From Flammeovirgaceae bacterium (lineage in GTDB: Bacteria > Bacteroidota > Bacteroidia > Cytophagales > Cyclobacteriaceae), in contig JADJRT010000001.1 of assembly GCA_016712035.1 (NCBI GenBank), positions 1-64,000 of the forward strand: a stretch of 64,000 nt of DNA. The letters run 5' to 3'. The first letter of the stretch is position 1, and each line of letters opens with the position of its first letter. Shown in pieces: positions 44,777 to 54,276 of this stretch. The position numbers and the translations under genes are program-made. The notes beneath the pieces were generated by a model that worked only from the letters and a program-made list of their open reading frames with translations, had not been told where the DNA came from and made no database searches.

Positions 44777-45110
44777 CGGCCAACTGCTTTGCTTCTTGTT
44801 TTGTATTGCAGATGTGTAATAAATCGGCCAGCCCGAGAATACTAAACGTATTGGCCACCTTTTCTTTCATTCCAAATAAGACCAGGGGCACGTTTTTGTC
44901 TTTCATCTCTTCGATGTAGGACATAAAAACCCCCAAACCGGCCGAGGAGATATATTCCATCGCACTGCAATCCACAATAATTTTTTTAAAGCCTTCTCCC
45001 AGACTTTTGGCAATGGTTAAATCTAATTCAATGGAAGAACTTGCATCAATTTCACCTATGATTGAAATTATGTCAGCGTTATCTTCCTGTAATCGCTTGA
45101 TATGAACCAT
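44760..45110 (-). CDS. STAS-domain anti-sigma factor antagonist (RsbV-like)
   Basis: A 116-residue STAS protein. The conserved block VDCSAMEYISSAGLGVFMSY has the serine pair where kinase phosphorylation occurs (ISSAGL), and VPLVLFGMKEKVANTFSILG is typical of the C-terminal half. In partner switching the unphosphorylated form binds the anti-sigma kinase and frees its target. It overlaps the kinase gene and follows the phosphatase gene by 44 bases. ATG at 45108-45110. Confidence 0.92.
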   Translation of the reverse strand: MVHIKRLQEDNADIISIIGEIDASSSIELDLTIAKSLGEGFKKIIVDCSAMEYISSAGLGVFMSYIEEMKDKNVPLVLFGMKEKVANTFSILGLADLLHICNTKQEAKQLADELSV

Positions 45111-45154
45111 ATGTCAATTAGTTAAACGGTTTAAATTTTTTAATGTTCGCCCTT

Positions 45155-47218
45155 TCATTTGAACTTAATAGTCATCGAGGTATAGTCATCATTGATTTCA
45201 GATGTTCCCGAAAACTCATATAATCTTTGGATAATATGCTTTTCTATTTCCTCAGCAGTTTTGTCTGTAACTTCTTTCAGGGCAGCCTCCAACCGGGTAT
45301 AATCAAATTCTTCGCTGCGTTGATTTTTAGCTTCGGTAATTCCATCCGTGTACAAAACCATGATATCCCCCGGAGCATAGTTAATCTCATTCGTTTCTAC
45401 CAACTTGCAGTAATCTTTACTGCGCACCATCCCCAAGGCTGTCCCCTTATCTTTAAGATACCCAGTTGTACCTTCGCGGGCTTTGAAGTACAACACAGGG
45501 CAATGCCCGGCCCGCGAATAGCGTATGATTTTGGTTACGCTATCAACAACAAAATACGTTGCCGAAATAAAAGAGCCCCTCTCCAGACAAAACATAAGGG
45601 CTCGATTTGCCCGATCCATAAATTCCTTTGGATCAAGTTCCTGCTGGGCAAGGCTGTGAAAAATTCCTTTCATCTGAGACATATGAAAAGCCGCGGTGGT
45701 GCCCTTTCCGGATACATCGGCAATTATTAAAGCAACCTGATGATCATTTATTCGCAGCGTATCATAATAATCACCGCCCACTTCATCGGCTGATTCGGCA
45801 AAAGCAGAAATCTCAAAATCAGGAGCGCTTTCAAGCGATGTAGGCAGTAAACTTTTTTGAACTGTCTTGGCAATCTTTAGTTCTTCCTTATATCGCTCCG
45901 TTTGGAAGGCCTCTTCCATTAATCGGAAGTTCTCAATCGAAATGCCGGCTTGATTGGCGAAAGTGGAGACAATACGCGTCATCTCTTTATTAAATCCTTC
46001 GGGCAATTCTTTCAATAAGGCAAGCGTACCAATAGTTTCGCCTTTTACGGTGATTGGGAATGCTACCAGTGATCGAAATCGAGAGCCTTTTACAGAAGCG
46101 AGATGCCGAGAAAGATTTTTAGTGCGGTCGCTGCTTTGATCGAGTGCCCCTTTAATGTTATGGCTTCTCAAATAGTCGCGAATATCTTTCGATTCTCGCT
46201 CTGTGATTTTGAAAGTAAATAGTTTATGTCCATCCGTGGCACTTTGTATTTCAAGCCAGGCAGCATCGGCAAAAACAGAACTGACCGAACTTTCCAGCAA
46301 GATGTTATATACACTTTCCTCGTTTTGTTCGGTTTGTATCGATTGGCTGATGCGTTGAAAGTTTACTACTTCCTCTAGTTTTTGTTCAAAAACCGATGAG
46401 GTGGGTAGATTAAATAATATAACGAGAAATGAAAAAACACTATACACAATTACAAAACTCAGCAAGCACAAGTTGAAGATATGACTATTGAAACCTGAAA
46501 AAGAGGGAGACTGAGCATTAATGGATTCTGATAATTTACTTACGGTGTAGATAAAATAGCCGAGGTAAAAAAATGACAACAGTAATAATAATAAGCAGGT
46601 CCACTTTTGTTTAAAGTTTAAGTATGCCACCCATCGCATATTGGCAGATAAAATAAAAACGAGTAAACCGATAACCACCAGAATAATTGTTGTTAAGGGT
46701 TCCGGGATAGCAATCTGAAGGCTATCATAAATAAGAACTATAAAAAGGCAGACTACAAATACCGCCCAAGTGCGAATTAGCCACTTGGATTTTTGATATA
46801 GAATTAAACGCTTCCAAGAGGTATACGCGGCAATCAGGAAGCTGATAAATAGCGCCAGATTTATTTGGTAAATAAAATCCGTAAACAAAATATTGGATGC
46901 GAGCTTGGTCGTTCCTAGTAAGGAAGCACCTAATCTAAAAACAAGCGAAACAACCGTAGCGATTAAGCCTGTGGCAAATACCTTCCATAAAAGGTCAGTA
47001 AAATTTAACCCTTCATCTCGATCAACACTGTATCTGTAATAATAAAAAAGACAAAGGATGAAAACAGCTAGCATCAGCCGAGGTAGCCAGAGCGGTACTC
47101 CGGGCGGCAATCCCTTCATTTCGCTGTAAAGCACGGTGATGTCTGAAAACACGAGTACTAGCCAGGCAATGATTGAGCCCAGAAAGGAAAGTCGTATTAT
47201 CGCTTTTGATTTTAGCAA
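45155..47218 (-). CDS. membrane GAF-SpoIIE phosphatase
   Basis: A 687-residue signalling phosphatase. Residues 1-270 hold about eight membrane helices. A GAF domain is near 285-440 (LEEVVNFQRISQSIQTEQNE, FPITVKGETIGTLALLKELP). The C-terminal PP2C/SpoIIE domain has DEVGGDYYDTLR and IIADVSGKGTTAAFHMSQM with metal-binding Asp residues, then RAGHCPVLYF and VLYTDGITEAKNQRS. It would dephosphorylate the STAS protein encoded next, in response to a membrane or GAF-sensed signal. First gene of the three-gene partner-switch set. Confidence 0.92.
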   Translation of the reverse strand: MLKSKAIIRLSFLGSIIAWLVLVFSDITVLYSEMKGLPPGVPLWLPRLMLAVFILCLFYYYRYSVDRDEGLNFTDLLWKVFATGLIATVVSLVFRLGASLLGTTKLASNILFTDFIYQINLALFISFLIAAYTSWKRLILYQKSKWLIRTWAVFVVCLFIVLIYDSLQIAIPEPLTTIILVVIGLLVFILSANMRWVAYLNFKQKWTCLLLLLLSFFYLGYFIYTVSKLSESINAQSPSFSGFNSHIFNLCLLSFVIVYSVFSFLVILFNLPTSSVFEQKLEEVVNFQRISQSIQTEQNEESVYNILLESSVSSVFADAAWLEIQSATDGHKLFTFKITERESKDIRDYLRSHNIKGALDQSSDRTKNLSRHLASVKGSRFRSLVAFPITVKGETIGTLALLKELPEGFNKEMTRIVSTFANQAGISIENFRLMEEAFQTERYKEELKIAKTVQKSLLPTSLESAPDFEISAFAESADEVGGDYYDTLRINDHQVALIIADVSGKGTTAAFHMSQMKGIFHSLAQQELDPKEFMDRANRALMFCLERGSFISATYFVVDSVTKIIRYSRAGHCPVLYFKAREGTTGYLKDKGTALGMVRSKDYCKLVETNEINYAPGDIMVLYTDGITEAKNQRSEEFDYTRLEAALKEVTDKTAEEIEKHIIQRLYEFSGTSEINDDYTSMTIKFK

Positions 47219-47292
47219 GGTCTTTTACAGGTTATTCACGAACTACCTAACCTTCAATATTAAGCATGATACTAGGGAAAAAAAACTGAGTT

Positions 47293-48892
47293 TTATAGAA
47301 CCAAGACCTTCCCTGTCCATGCACCCAACTGAATTACATAAATTCCGGAAGGCCAATCTGAAGTTTGCAATGTCACTTCAACAGATCCGTTCCTATTGCT
47401 TTGTAGCTGCGAATCAATCTCAATGGTTCCGTATAATCGCATAATCAATAACCTTACCCGAGTATCGGGTGTGAGGTTTACTCCTTTTAGATGTAGGTTT
47501 TGGTTACATATTGGATTAGGGTATAGGGTTACTTGAGCCTCGGCTTGGTTATTCTCAACTAAAATTATTTTGGAATACGTAGATGTACCATCAAAATCAG
47601 TTTGCTTTAACCGATAATAATTCTTTCCCATTACAGGATAAGGATCTACAACCCGATAATTCGATTTTTCTTGCGTTGTTCCCTTTCCCTTTTCTGATAA
47701 TAAATTCTCAAAAGAATCAATTGTAGACATCCTTTGAATCGTAAAGTAGTCGCTGTTTAACTCAGAAGCGGTTTCCCATTCCAGAATTACTGAACTTCCT
47801 TCTAAGACTGCACTGAATGAAACTAATTCAACTGGAAGTACAGAAGAGCAAGAGCCAACACCAGCTCCAACACAGCCACAAAAATTGCCTGAACCCGGAC
47901 ATTCCGCATCGCTATAATTATCATCAACATTAATTACACCTACACCAGTCAGACTGCTGTTTGGAGTAGTGTTATTAACCGTTAAATCGTCATTTGCAGT
48001 TAATGTTCCATTTACAACTAAAGAGCCTTGCCCAGGGCCACCTACTTCAATATCATCGTCAATCACGACTGGCTCCGGTGGCAATCGTAAATGATCCTCC
48101 ATTGTTTATGAAGAGATCATCCCCAGTATCTAATGTTCCTCCAGCACTTATTGTTACAGATCCTCCATTTACCTCAATGTCATCATTTGCTGATACCTGA
48201 CCTGATGAAATAAGTGAGCCCGAAATAACCAAGTCATCATTGCTGTCAATAACCCCGGCATTTGTAACCGATCCATTGATATCAATATCATCGTCTGCCT
48301 GCAAGGTGCCCGATGAACTATTCGTAATCACACCTGTTGCTGAAACAATAATATCCTCATCAGAATCCACCGTGCCATTATTGATAAGTGCTCCCTGAAT
48401 TAGAATATCTTCGTTTCCCCCTGTTGAACTGGACTGAATGGTACCTGTAGCACTTACCGTAATTGTTCCTCCGGCATCTATATCTATAAAACTATCCTGA
48501 CTCCTAAGTGAACCTCCCACAGTTATGCTGGCCCCATTAAATACCTGAATACTTTCATCTACTAACAAATTTGCCCCCGCAGCTATAGTTATGGAACCAG
48601 AAATAACATCTAAATCTCCATCATTACCATCAACTGCCTGTACGGTTCCACCGTTTATCGTTAAGGACCCTCCGTTAATATCAATATCTCCATTTGAACC
48701 TGTTATGGATAAGGTGCCACTACTCCAAACTACAGCACCGGTAATCACAATACTTCCTCCGACTGCAATACTGCATGTGCCGCTAAACGTACCTCCATCT
48801 GCAAGGTCGGCCTCGTTGGTAGGGCATTGTGCATACACTATTTGCGTAAAAAAAATAAAACTTATAAAAAGACCTGGTAATAATATTTTCAT
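47293..48892 (-). CDS. T9SS-type secreted protein with Asp-rich beta-solenoid, frameshifted
   Basis: A protein of about 532 residues. The signal peptide MKILLPGLFISFIFFTQIVY starts at ATG 48890-48892. Residues 30-300 are short strand-turn repeats of about 20 residues rich in Gly, Asp, Ser and Thr, each with a SITINGG or DDDIDINGS-like unit, suggesting a parallel beta-solenoid. The part after it has an ELVSFSAVLEGSSVILEWET fibronectin-like segment and ends with a sorting-type domain (VTLYPNPICNQNLHL, LQTSDWPSGIYVIQLGAWTG). The frame breaks near 48066-48072 inside the solenoid. It is probably exported and anchored at or released from the surface. Ligand unknown. Confidence 0.75.
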
Positions 48893-48929
48893 ATTACTAA
48901 AAATAAAATTTCTTATAAAGAGTATCAAA

Positions 48930-50402
48930 TTATTTCCTACTATAATTAGGTGCCTCGCGTGTAATGGTTACATCGTGTGGGTGACTTTCATGTACACCGG
49001 CAGCTGTGATCTTAACAAACTTAGCATTCTTTAATCTATCAAGATTTTTTGCGCCACAGTAACCCATTCCGGCTTTCAAGCCACCAACCAATTGATACAA
49101 AACTTCGGCTACCGAACCCTTAAAGGGAACCCGACCTGAAATTCCTTCCGGAACTAATTTCTTAATGTCATCTTCTGCATCCTGAAAATAACGGTCCTTC
49201 GAACCATCATCCATGGCTTCTAACGAACCCATACCCCGATAGGTTTTGAATTTACGCCCCTCGTAAATAATCATTTCACCGGGGGCTTCTTCTGTGCCCG
49301 CCAAGAGAGAGCCAATCATCACGCTATCAGCTCCCGCTGCCAGTGCTTTGGCAACATCCCCCGAAAAGCGTATTCCTCCATCGGCAATTATTTTTACGTC
49401 TGACCCTTTAAGAGCTTTCGCAGATTCATACACCGCAGAAAGTTGTGGCAACCCGATACCCGCTACAATTCGCGTAGTGCAAATACTACCTGGCCCTACA
49501 CCTACCTTAACAGCATCGGCCCCGGCTTTGGCAAGTGCTTTAGCGGCCTCACCCGTGGCGATGTTTCCTACAATCAATTCCAGTTTAGGAAACTTTTTCC
49601 TTACTCTCATTGCCGCCTCAATCACACCCTTAGAATGCCCATGGGCTGTGTCAATACTAACCACATCTACACCTGAATTTATTAATGCAGCAATACGGTC
49701 CAGAACATCGGGAGTAACTCCCACCGCTGCACCAACCCTCAATCTTCCAAAGTCATCGTGACAAGCATTCGGCTTGTTCTTCTTTTTGAGAATATCTCTA
49801 TACCTAACTAATCCCGCTAACTTTCCTTCCTTATTAACAATACGGAGCTTTTCAATTTTATACTCCTGCAAAAGAACTTCCGCCTTAGATAAGGTGATTC
49901 CCTCTGGGGCAGTGATCAAATTTTCTTTCGTCATGATTTGCTCAATAGGCATATCCATATCTTTCTGAAAGCGCAAGTCGCGATTGGTAATGATGCCCAC
50001 TAACTTATTGTTACCATCAATAACTGGTATGCCACCGATTTTATATTCGCGCATAATTTTTTCAGCATCTCGCACGGTAGATTGAATAAGCAGCGTAACC
50101 GGATCCTGTATCATACCGCTTTGCGACCGCTTTACTTTTCGAACCTGGTCGGCTTGCTGTGCAATGGTCATATTCTTATGGATGAAGCCGAGACCACCCT
50201 CCAAGGCAATGCTAATAGCCAACTCTGCCTCGGTTACAGTATCCATAGCAGCCGAAACAAACGGAATGTTGAGACTTATATTTTTTGTGAGATGCCCAAT
50301 TGTGCTTGTGTCACGAGGAAGAACTTCACTGTAAGCCGGAACCAAAAGCACGTCATCGTAGGTGAGTGCTTCAAAGAGGAATTTAGAGGGATCGTGAGCC
50401 AT
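48930..50402 (-). CDS. guaB: inosine-5'-monophosphate dehydrogenase
   Basis: Oxidises IMP to XMP, the first step to GTP. The barrel start FEALTYDDVLLVPAYSEVLP and phosphate loops are normal. The catalytic Cys is in GVGPGSICTTRIVAGIGLPQ (about residue 306), and the flap contains YRGMGSLEAM. Two CBS domains are inserted at about residues 95-210 (DAEKIMREYKIGGIPVIDG, LSKAEVLLQEYKIEKLRIV). The 490-residue length is typical. ATG at 50400-50402. The gene is the first of a long minus-strand run leading to the T9SS protein, partner-switch and chaperone genes. Confidence 0.97.
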   Translation of the reverse strand: MAHDPSKFLFEALTYDDVLLVPAYSEVLPRDTSTIGHLTKNISLNIPFVSAAMDTVTEAELAISIALEGGLGFIHKNMTIAQQADQVRKVKRSQSGMIQDPVTLLIQSTVRDAEKIMREYKIGGIPVIDGNNKLVGIITNRDLRFQKDMDMPIEQIMTKENLITAPEGITLSKAEVLLQEYKIEKLRIVNKEGKLAGLVRYRDILKKKNKPNACHDDFGRLRVGAAVGVTPDVLDRIAALINSGVDVVSIDTAHGHSKGVIEAAMRVRKKFPKLELIVGNIATGEAAKALAKAGADAVKVGVGPGSICTTRIVAGIGLPQLSAVYESAKALKGSDVKIIADGGIRFSGDVAKALAAGADSVMIGSLLAGTEEAPGEMIIYEGRKFKTYRGMGSLEAMDDGSKDRYFQDAEDDIKKLVPEGISGRVPFKGSVAEVLYQLVGGLKAGMGYCGAKNLDRLKNAKFVKITAAGVHESHPHDVTITREAPNYSRK

Positions 50403-50495
50403 GGCAAAAATGATTAGGATTCATTATTTGCCGGGCAAAGTTAACCTAAATGACTGATTAACCAACGTGGAAATTTATAATTAGACAAAGCCTTT

Positions 50496-50503
50496 TAACT
50501 TTG
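50496..50503 (+). promoter_or_regulatory. Bacteroidota -7 element TAACTTTG
   Basis: TAACTTTG matches TAnnTTTG exactly and ends four bases before the ATG of the RlpA gene. No TTG at the -33 spacing is seen, so the support is the -7 match alone. Confidence 0.5.
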
Positions 50504-50507
50504 TTCA

Positions 50508-51191
50508 ATGAAAAAAGTAGTATTACTAATTCTCCTTGTGGGTTTATTCAATTTGGCCCAAGGTCAAACACAAACTGGTAAAGCGTCCTTCTATGCCGAT
50601 AAATTTGAAGGTCGGCAAACGGCTAGTAGCGAGAAGTATAGGCATTCAAAACTTACCGCTGCCCACAAAACATTGCCATTTGGAACCATCGTAAAAGTGA
50701 CAAATCTGAGCAACGAATTAAGTGTAGAAGTAACTATAAATGACCGTGGTCCATATGTAGACGGTCGCGTTATTGATGTTTCTAAATCTGCAGCCGAAAA
50801 ACTGGGGTTTATTAATCAAGGGCTGGCAGACGTAAAAATTGAAGTAACCAACGCGGGCGATGGCAAAGGGAAAAATCAACCTGTAACTATTGATCATGTT
50901 GCCGTTGAAGAAAAGGAATTTTATGAATTTGAAATTGAACGACTTTTACCCAAGGGTTTTGGGGTTCAAATTGGTACCTATCAGGAGTTGGTTAATCTTA
51001 TGCGGCTTTCCGAGAATTTGAAAAATTCATACCAGAAAAAAGTAACGGTGCAGGTTAAAGTAATTAACGGAGTGAAGTACTACAGCTTAATTCTTGGGCC
51101 ATTCACAACGCGGCCGAAGGCGGAAGACTTCCATTTGGAAATAAAAAAGAAGTTCCCCTATTCCTTTATTGTTGACTATAGTCGCCTATAG
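50508..51191 (+). CDS. rlpA: RlpA-like septal ring lytic transglycosylase with SPOR domain
   Basis: A 227-residue exported protein (signal peptide MKKVVLLILLVGLFNLAQGQ). The double-psi beta-barrel is complete: GKASFYADKFEGRQTASSE, KTLPFGTIVKVTNL, VEVTINDRGPYVDGRVIDVS and KSAAEKLGF, with the catalytic Asp in NDRGP. A SPOR-like peptidoglycan-binding domain ends the protein (FGVQIGTYQELVNLMRLSEN, YYSLILGPFTTRPKAEDF). RlpA cleaves denuded glycan strands and SPOR brings proteins to the division site. It stands alone between guaB and the export operon. Confidence 0.9.
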   Translation: MKKVVLLILLVGLFNLAQGQTQTGKASFYADKFEGRQTASSEKYRHSKLTAAHKTLPFGTIVKVTNLSNELSVEVTINDRGPYVDGRVIDVSKSAAEKLGFINQGLADVKIEVTNAGDGKGKNQPVTIDHVAVEEKEFYEFEIERLLPKGFGVQIGTYQELVNLMRLSENLKNSYQKKVTVQVKVINGVKYYSLILGPFTTRPKAEDFHLEIKKKFPYSFIVDYSRL

Positions 51192-51353
51192 TCCTGACAA
51201 ATTTTGCCTGAATTTTAAAATCTCTTTTCTTTGCATTTTCAGATTTAATTGACTGGTAATAAGATCTTTATATTTTTATAAAGCTTGGTTAATCGCACAC
51301 TTTACTAAAAATAATTTTACAATTCAGAACATTTTACTGATACTTGCGTTTAC

Positions 51354-51384
51354 GATAGTATTACTATCTAAATGAATAGTATTC
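51354..51384. promoter_or_regulatory. two palindromes, candidate TetR operator
   Basis: GATAGTA-T-TACTATC (51354-51368) is a perfect 15-base inverted repeat. GAATA-G-TATTC (51374-51384) is another, 5 bases on. Both share the core ATAGTATT and lie 14 to 44 bases before the TetR gene start. This is the position expected for an autoregulatory TetR operator. Confidence 0.6.
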
Positions 51385-51397
51385 AAAAATTTGTGAA

Positions 51398-52072
51398 ATG
51401 CCTACTCTTTCCTTCAAGCTAAATGCTCATCTCTATCTAAGAGATCCGCAACATACGGTTCTCGGTCAAAATATCATTCAGGTCAGTGTTCAAATGATTG
51501 ATCGGTTGGGATTTGAGCAATTCACTTTTAAAAAACTGGCCGAAGAGATTAACTCTACCGAAGCTTCCATTTATAGGTACTTTGAAAACAAGCATCGGCT
51601 GCTGTTATATTTAATTGGCTGGTACTGGAACTGGTTAGAATATAGGATAGATCTTTTTACGAATAGTCTTACAGATCCACGGGAAAAATTAAAAACATCC
51701 ATTCGGATTATTGTTGAAGAAAAAAAATATGATCAAGCTTTTGATTTTATTGATGAAGTAGCCTTGCACCGTATTGTTGTGGCCGAATTGGACAAGACTT
51801 ATTTAACCAAGCAAGTAGATAGTGATAATAAGGAAGGGCTATTTGGCGGGTTTAAATCATTATGCAAGAAAATTGCTGAATGGATTAATCAGATTAATCC
51901 CAACTATCCATCTGCTTACAGCTTAATTAGTACAGTATTAATAACTTCCAAACAGCAAATCTTTTTTGCGGATCACCTCCCATCACTCACCAATATTGGT
52001 AAAGATGATAATCGGTATCTCAAACTTGAGCAATTTCTTGAGTCACTCGTTTTCAAATCTATTCAGCCCTAA
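51398..52072 (+). CDS. TetR/AcrR-family regulator of the export operon
   Basis: A 224-residue TetR-type regulator. The N-terminal helix-turn-helix is IIQVSVQMIDRLGFEQFTFK followed by LAEEINSTEASIYRYFENKH, a clear TetR pattern. The C-terminal ligand-binding part is not recognisable. It is the first gene of a compact plus-strand set (3 bases to the ABC gene, then 35, then overlap) encoding a tripartite exporter, and palindromes lie at its promoter. It most likely represses its own operon until a ligand binds. Confidence 0.85.
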   Translation: MPTLSFKLNAHLYLRDPQHTVLGQNIIQVSVQMIDRLGFEQFTFKKLAEEINSTEASIYRYFENKHRLLLYLIGWYWNWLEYRIDLFTNSLTDPREKLKTSIRIIVEEKKYDQAFDFIDEVALHRIVVAELDKTYLTKQVDSDNKEGLFGGFKSLCKKIAEWINQINPNYPSAYSLISTVLITSKQQIFFADHLPSLTNIGKDDNRYLKLEQFLESLVFKSIQP

Positions 52073-52075
52073 GAG

Positions 52076-54241
52076 ATGTTAAACAACGATCAATTAGTTC
52101 GCTGCCTGCGTGAAGTTGCTTTCGCACTTAAACACGATTACTCAACCGATGATTTGCACCATGTAGAGGCTAATCAACGGACCTACTTCGAAACTGACTT
52201 GCCCGAATTCAAGCGTGATCTCACCGAAGCCGGTAACAAGATGAGAATTCTCTTTATGGATTATCATCTGGATGATTCTGCCCTTGTCGATTTCTTTGAA
52301 AGCCAAAAGAACCCCATTCTAACTTTTTTAAAAGACGGAGACATAAGTCCTGTATTATTAATACCTGCTAAAAATAAAATTTCAGTTATCGAAATAAAGC
52401 CAGGTAATGATATCACCTACACAATCTCTAACCTAAAAGAGCTCTCACTACTAACCAATGAAAAAGGAGAGATAGAATTCTTTGCCATTTTTGCCTACGA
52501 AAGTCCAATCAGCATGGACGGCCATGAAGGAGAAACTCCCAATCCGGTTAAAAGGCTTTTCAAATTATTGGGCACTGAGAAAAAGGAAATCCTATACATT
52601 TTCTTTTATGCAATCATTATTGGTCTGGTTAGTTTAGTGATACCCTTGGGTATTCAAACAACAGTTGAATTAATATCGGGGGGAGTATTTTTTAGCTCGG
52701 TGTACCTCCTGATTGGACTTATTATCCTTGGTGTTCTGCTAAGTGGGGGATTACAGGTGATTCAAATTAGTCTGGTGGAATTTCTTCAACGAAGGATATT
52801 TACAAAAGCCTCATTAGAATTTGCTTTTAGAATTCCTCGGATAAGGCTAGAGTCCATTCAAGGAAATTATGCCCCAGAATTAATCAATCGGTTTTTTGAT
52901 GTTATCACCATTCAAAAAGGATTACCTAAATTATTAATTGACTTATCCTCTTCTGTCATTCAAATTCTATTTGGTCTTCTTTTAATTTCCTTATATCACC
53001 CCTTCTTTGTCTTTTTTGGATTGATCCTTCTGGCTTCGTTATTTATGATTTTCTATATAACCGGACCGCGGGGACTTAACTCATCTATTCAGGAATCTAA
53101 ATATAAATATAAAGTAGCCCAGTGGTTGGAAGAACTTGGCAGAGCTTTACAATCTTTCAAGCTGGCCGGAAGCACGGATTTGCCAATTCGTAAAACAGAC
53201 TATAATCTTAACAACTACCTCAAGAACAGAAAAATTCATTTTAGGGTTTTAGTAACTCAGTTTTCATTCATCGTAATTTTTAAAGCATTAATTACAGGTG
53301 GATTATTGATTATGGGAACGTTGTTAGTCGTAGACAGGCAAATCACCCTGGGGCAATTCGTAGCCTCAGAAATTGTGATTATTTTAATTCTGAATGCCGT
53401 TGAGAAAATTATAATGTACATGGACGTTGTCTATGACCTGCTTGCGGCTGTGGATAAGATTGCTCACGTTACCGATCTTCCTATTGAAAAAGTTGGTGGT
53501 CTTGATTTTCCAAGCACACAACTACACGCTTTCCAACTTCGAACGAAGGATTTGAAGTATAAATATAATCTTTCAGGTTACTATGCGCTCAAAGGAATTG
53601 ATCTTGAAATACAATCCGGTGAAACAGTCTGTATTACGGGTGCTGGCAACTCAGGCAAAACAACGCTTATGAATATTATTGCCGGATTGTATTCAGACTA
53701 CGAAGGCAGTGTAACCGTGAATAACTATTCTATGCGCGATCTGGATCTTACGCACCTGCGTGATCAGGTTGCTAAAAATATCTCGCAAGAAGATTTATTT
53801 GACGGCTCGCTGTTAGAAAATGTTACCCTTGGCAGAACTACCACTACGGCACATGATGCTATACACGCACTGAACCAGGTTGGATTAAGCGATTTTATTA
53901 ACTCCCTGCCAAATGGACTTGATACACATATACTCAGTGGAGGTAAAGGCTTAACGAAAACGGTTATTCACAAACTTATCTTAGCTCGTTGCCTGGCAAA
54001 AAAACCTAAATTGCTAATCCTTAACGACTTCTTTATTACACTTAGTAAATCAGATAAGGTTGAACTCTTAAAAGCAGTTACTGGAAGCAACCGACAATCA
54101 ACCGTCATCATCTCGTCCAAAGATCCCTTAATTATGAGTGCTTGCGATCGCGTTATCGTTTTGGATGATGGACTAATCCGGGCAAACGGCACTATGGAAG
54201 AATTATTAAAAACGGAAGTGCTAAAAGATTTGATCAGCTAA
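52076..54241 (+). CDS. ABC exporter with degenerate nucleotide-binding domain
   Basis: A 721-residue half-transporter of the type I secretion kind. Residues 1-160 are a soluble domain that may be a non-catalytic peptidase-like (C39-like) domain. About 170-460 contain six membrane helices. The nucleotide-binding domain has Walker A TGAGNSGKTTLMN (about 520) and a Q loop (ISQED), but the signature is LSGGKGLTKT rather than LSGGQ. The Walker B is LLILNDFF in place of LLILDEP-like text, so Asp is Asn and Glu is Asp. The H-loop reads IISSKDP without a His. It shares an operon with TetR, HlyD and TolC genes. Transport of a peptide or protein is likely; the substrate is unknown. Confidence 0.85.
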   Translation: MLNNDQLVRCLREVAFALKHDYSTDDLHHVEANQRTYFETDLPEFKRDLTEAGNKMRILFMDYHLDDSALVDFFESQKNPILTFLKDGDISPVLLIPAKNKISVIEIKPGNDITYTISNLKELSLLTNEKGEIEFFAIFAYESPISMDGHEGETPNPVKRLFKLLGTEKKEILYIFFYAIIIGLVSLVIPLGIQTTVELISGGVFFSSVYLLIGLIILGVLLSGGLQVIQISLVEFLQRRIFTKASLEFAFRIPRIRLESIQGNYAPELINRFFDVITIQKGLPKLLIDLSSSVIQILFGLLLISLYHPFFVFFGLILLASLFMIFYITGPRGLNSSIQESKYKYKVAQWLEELGRALQSFKLAGSTDLPIRKTDYNLNNYLKNRKIHFRVLVTQFSFIVIFKALITGGLLIMGTLLVVDRQITLGQFVASEIVIILILNAVEKIIMYMDVVYDLLAAVDKIAHVTDLPIEKVGGLDFPSTQLHAFQLRTKDLKYKYNLSGYYALKGIDLEIQSGETVCITGAGNSGKTTLMNIIAGLYSDYEGSVTVNNYSMRDLDLTHLRDQVAKNISQEDLFDGSLLENVTLGRTTTTAHDAIHALNQVGLSDFINSLPNGLDTHILSGGKGLTKTVIHKLILARCLAKKPKLLILNDFFITLSKSDKVELLKAVTGSNRQSTVIISSKDPLIMSACDRVIVLDDGLIRANGTMEELLKTEVLKDLIS

Positions 54242-54276
54242 GACATGTTAAAAATTTCATCCAAGTCTGTTGAAAA

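Noticed and set aside
45227..45730. 167-residue plus-strand open frame within the SpoIIE gene
   Set aside because: It lies opposite the conserved phosphatase domain and shows no domain or signal of its own.
48100..48850. DNA-level tandem repeat or CRISPR in the T9SS gene
   Set aside because: The repetition is at the protein level (solenoid units); the DNA units are too diverged and lie in a coding frame.
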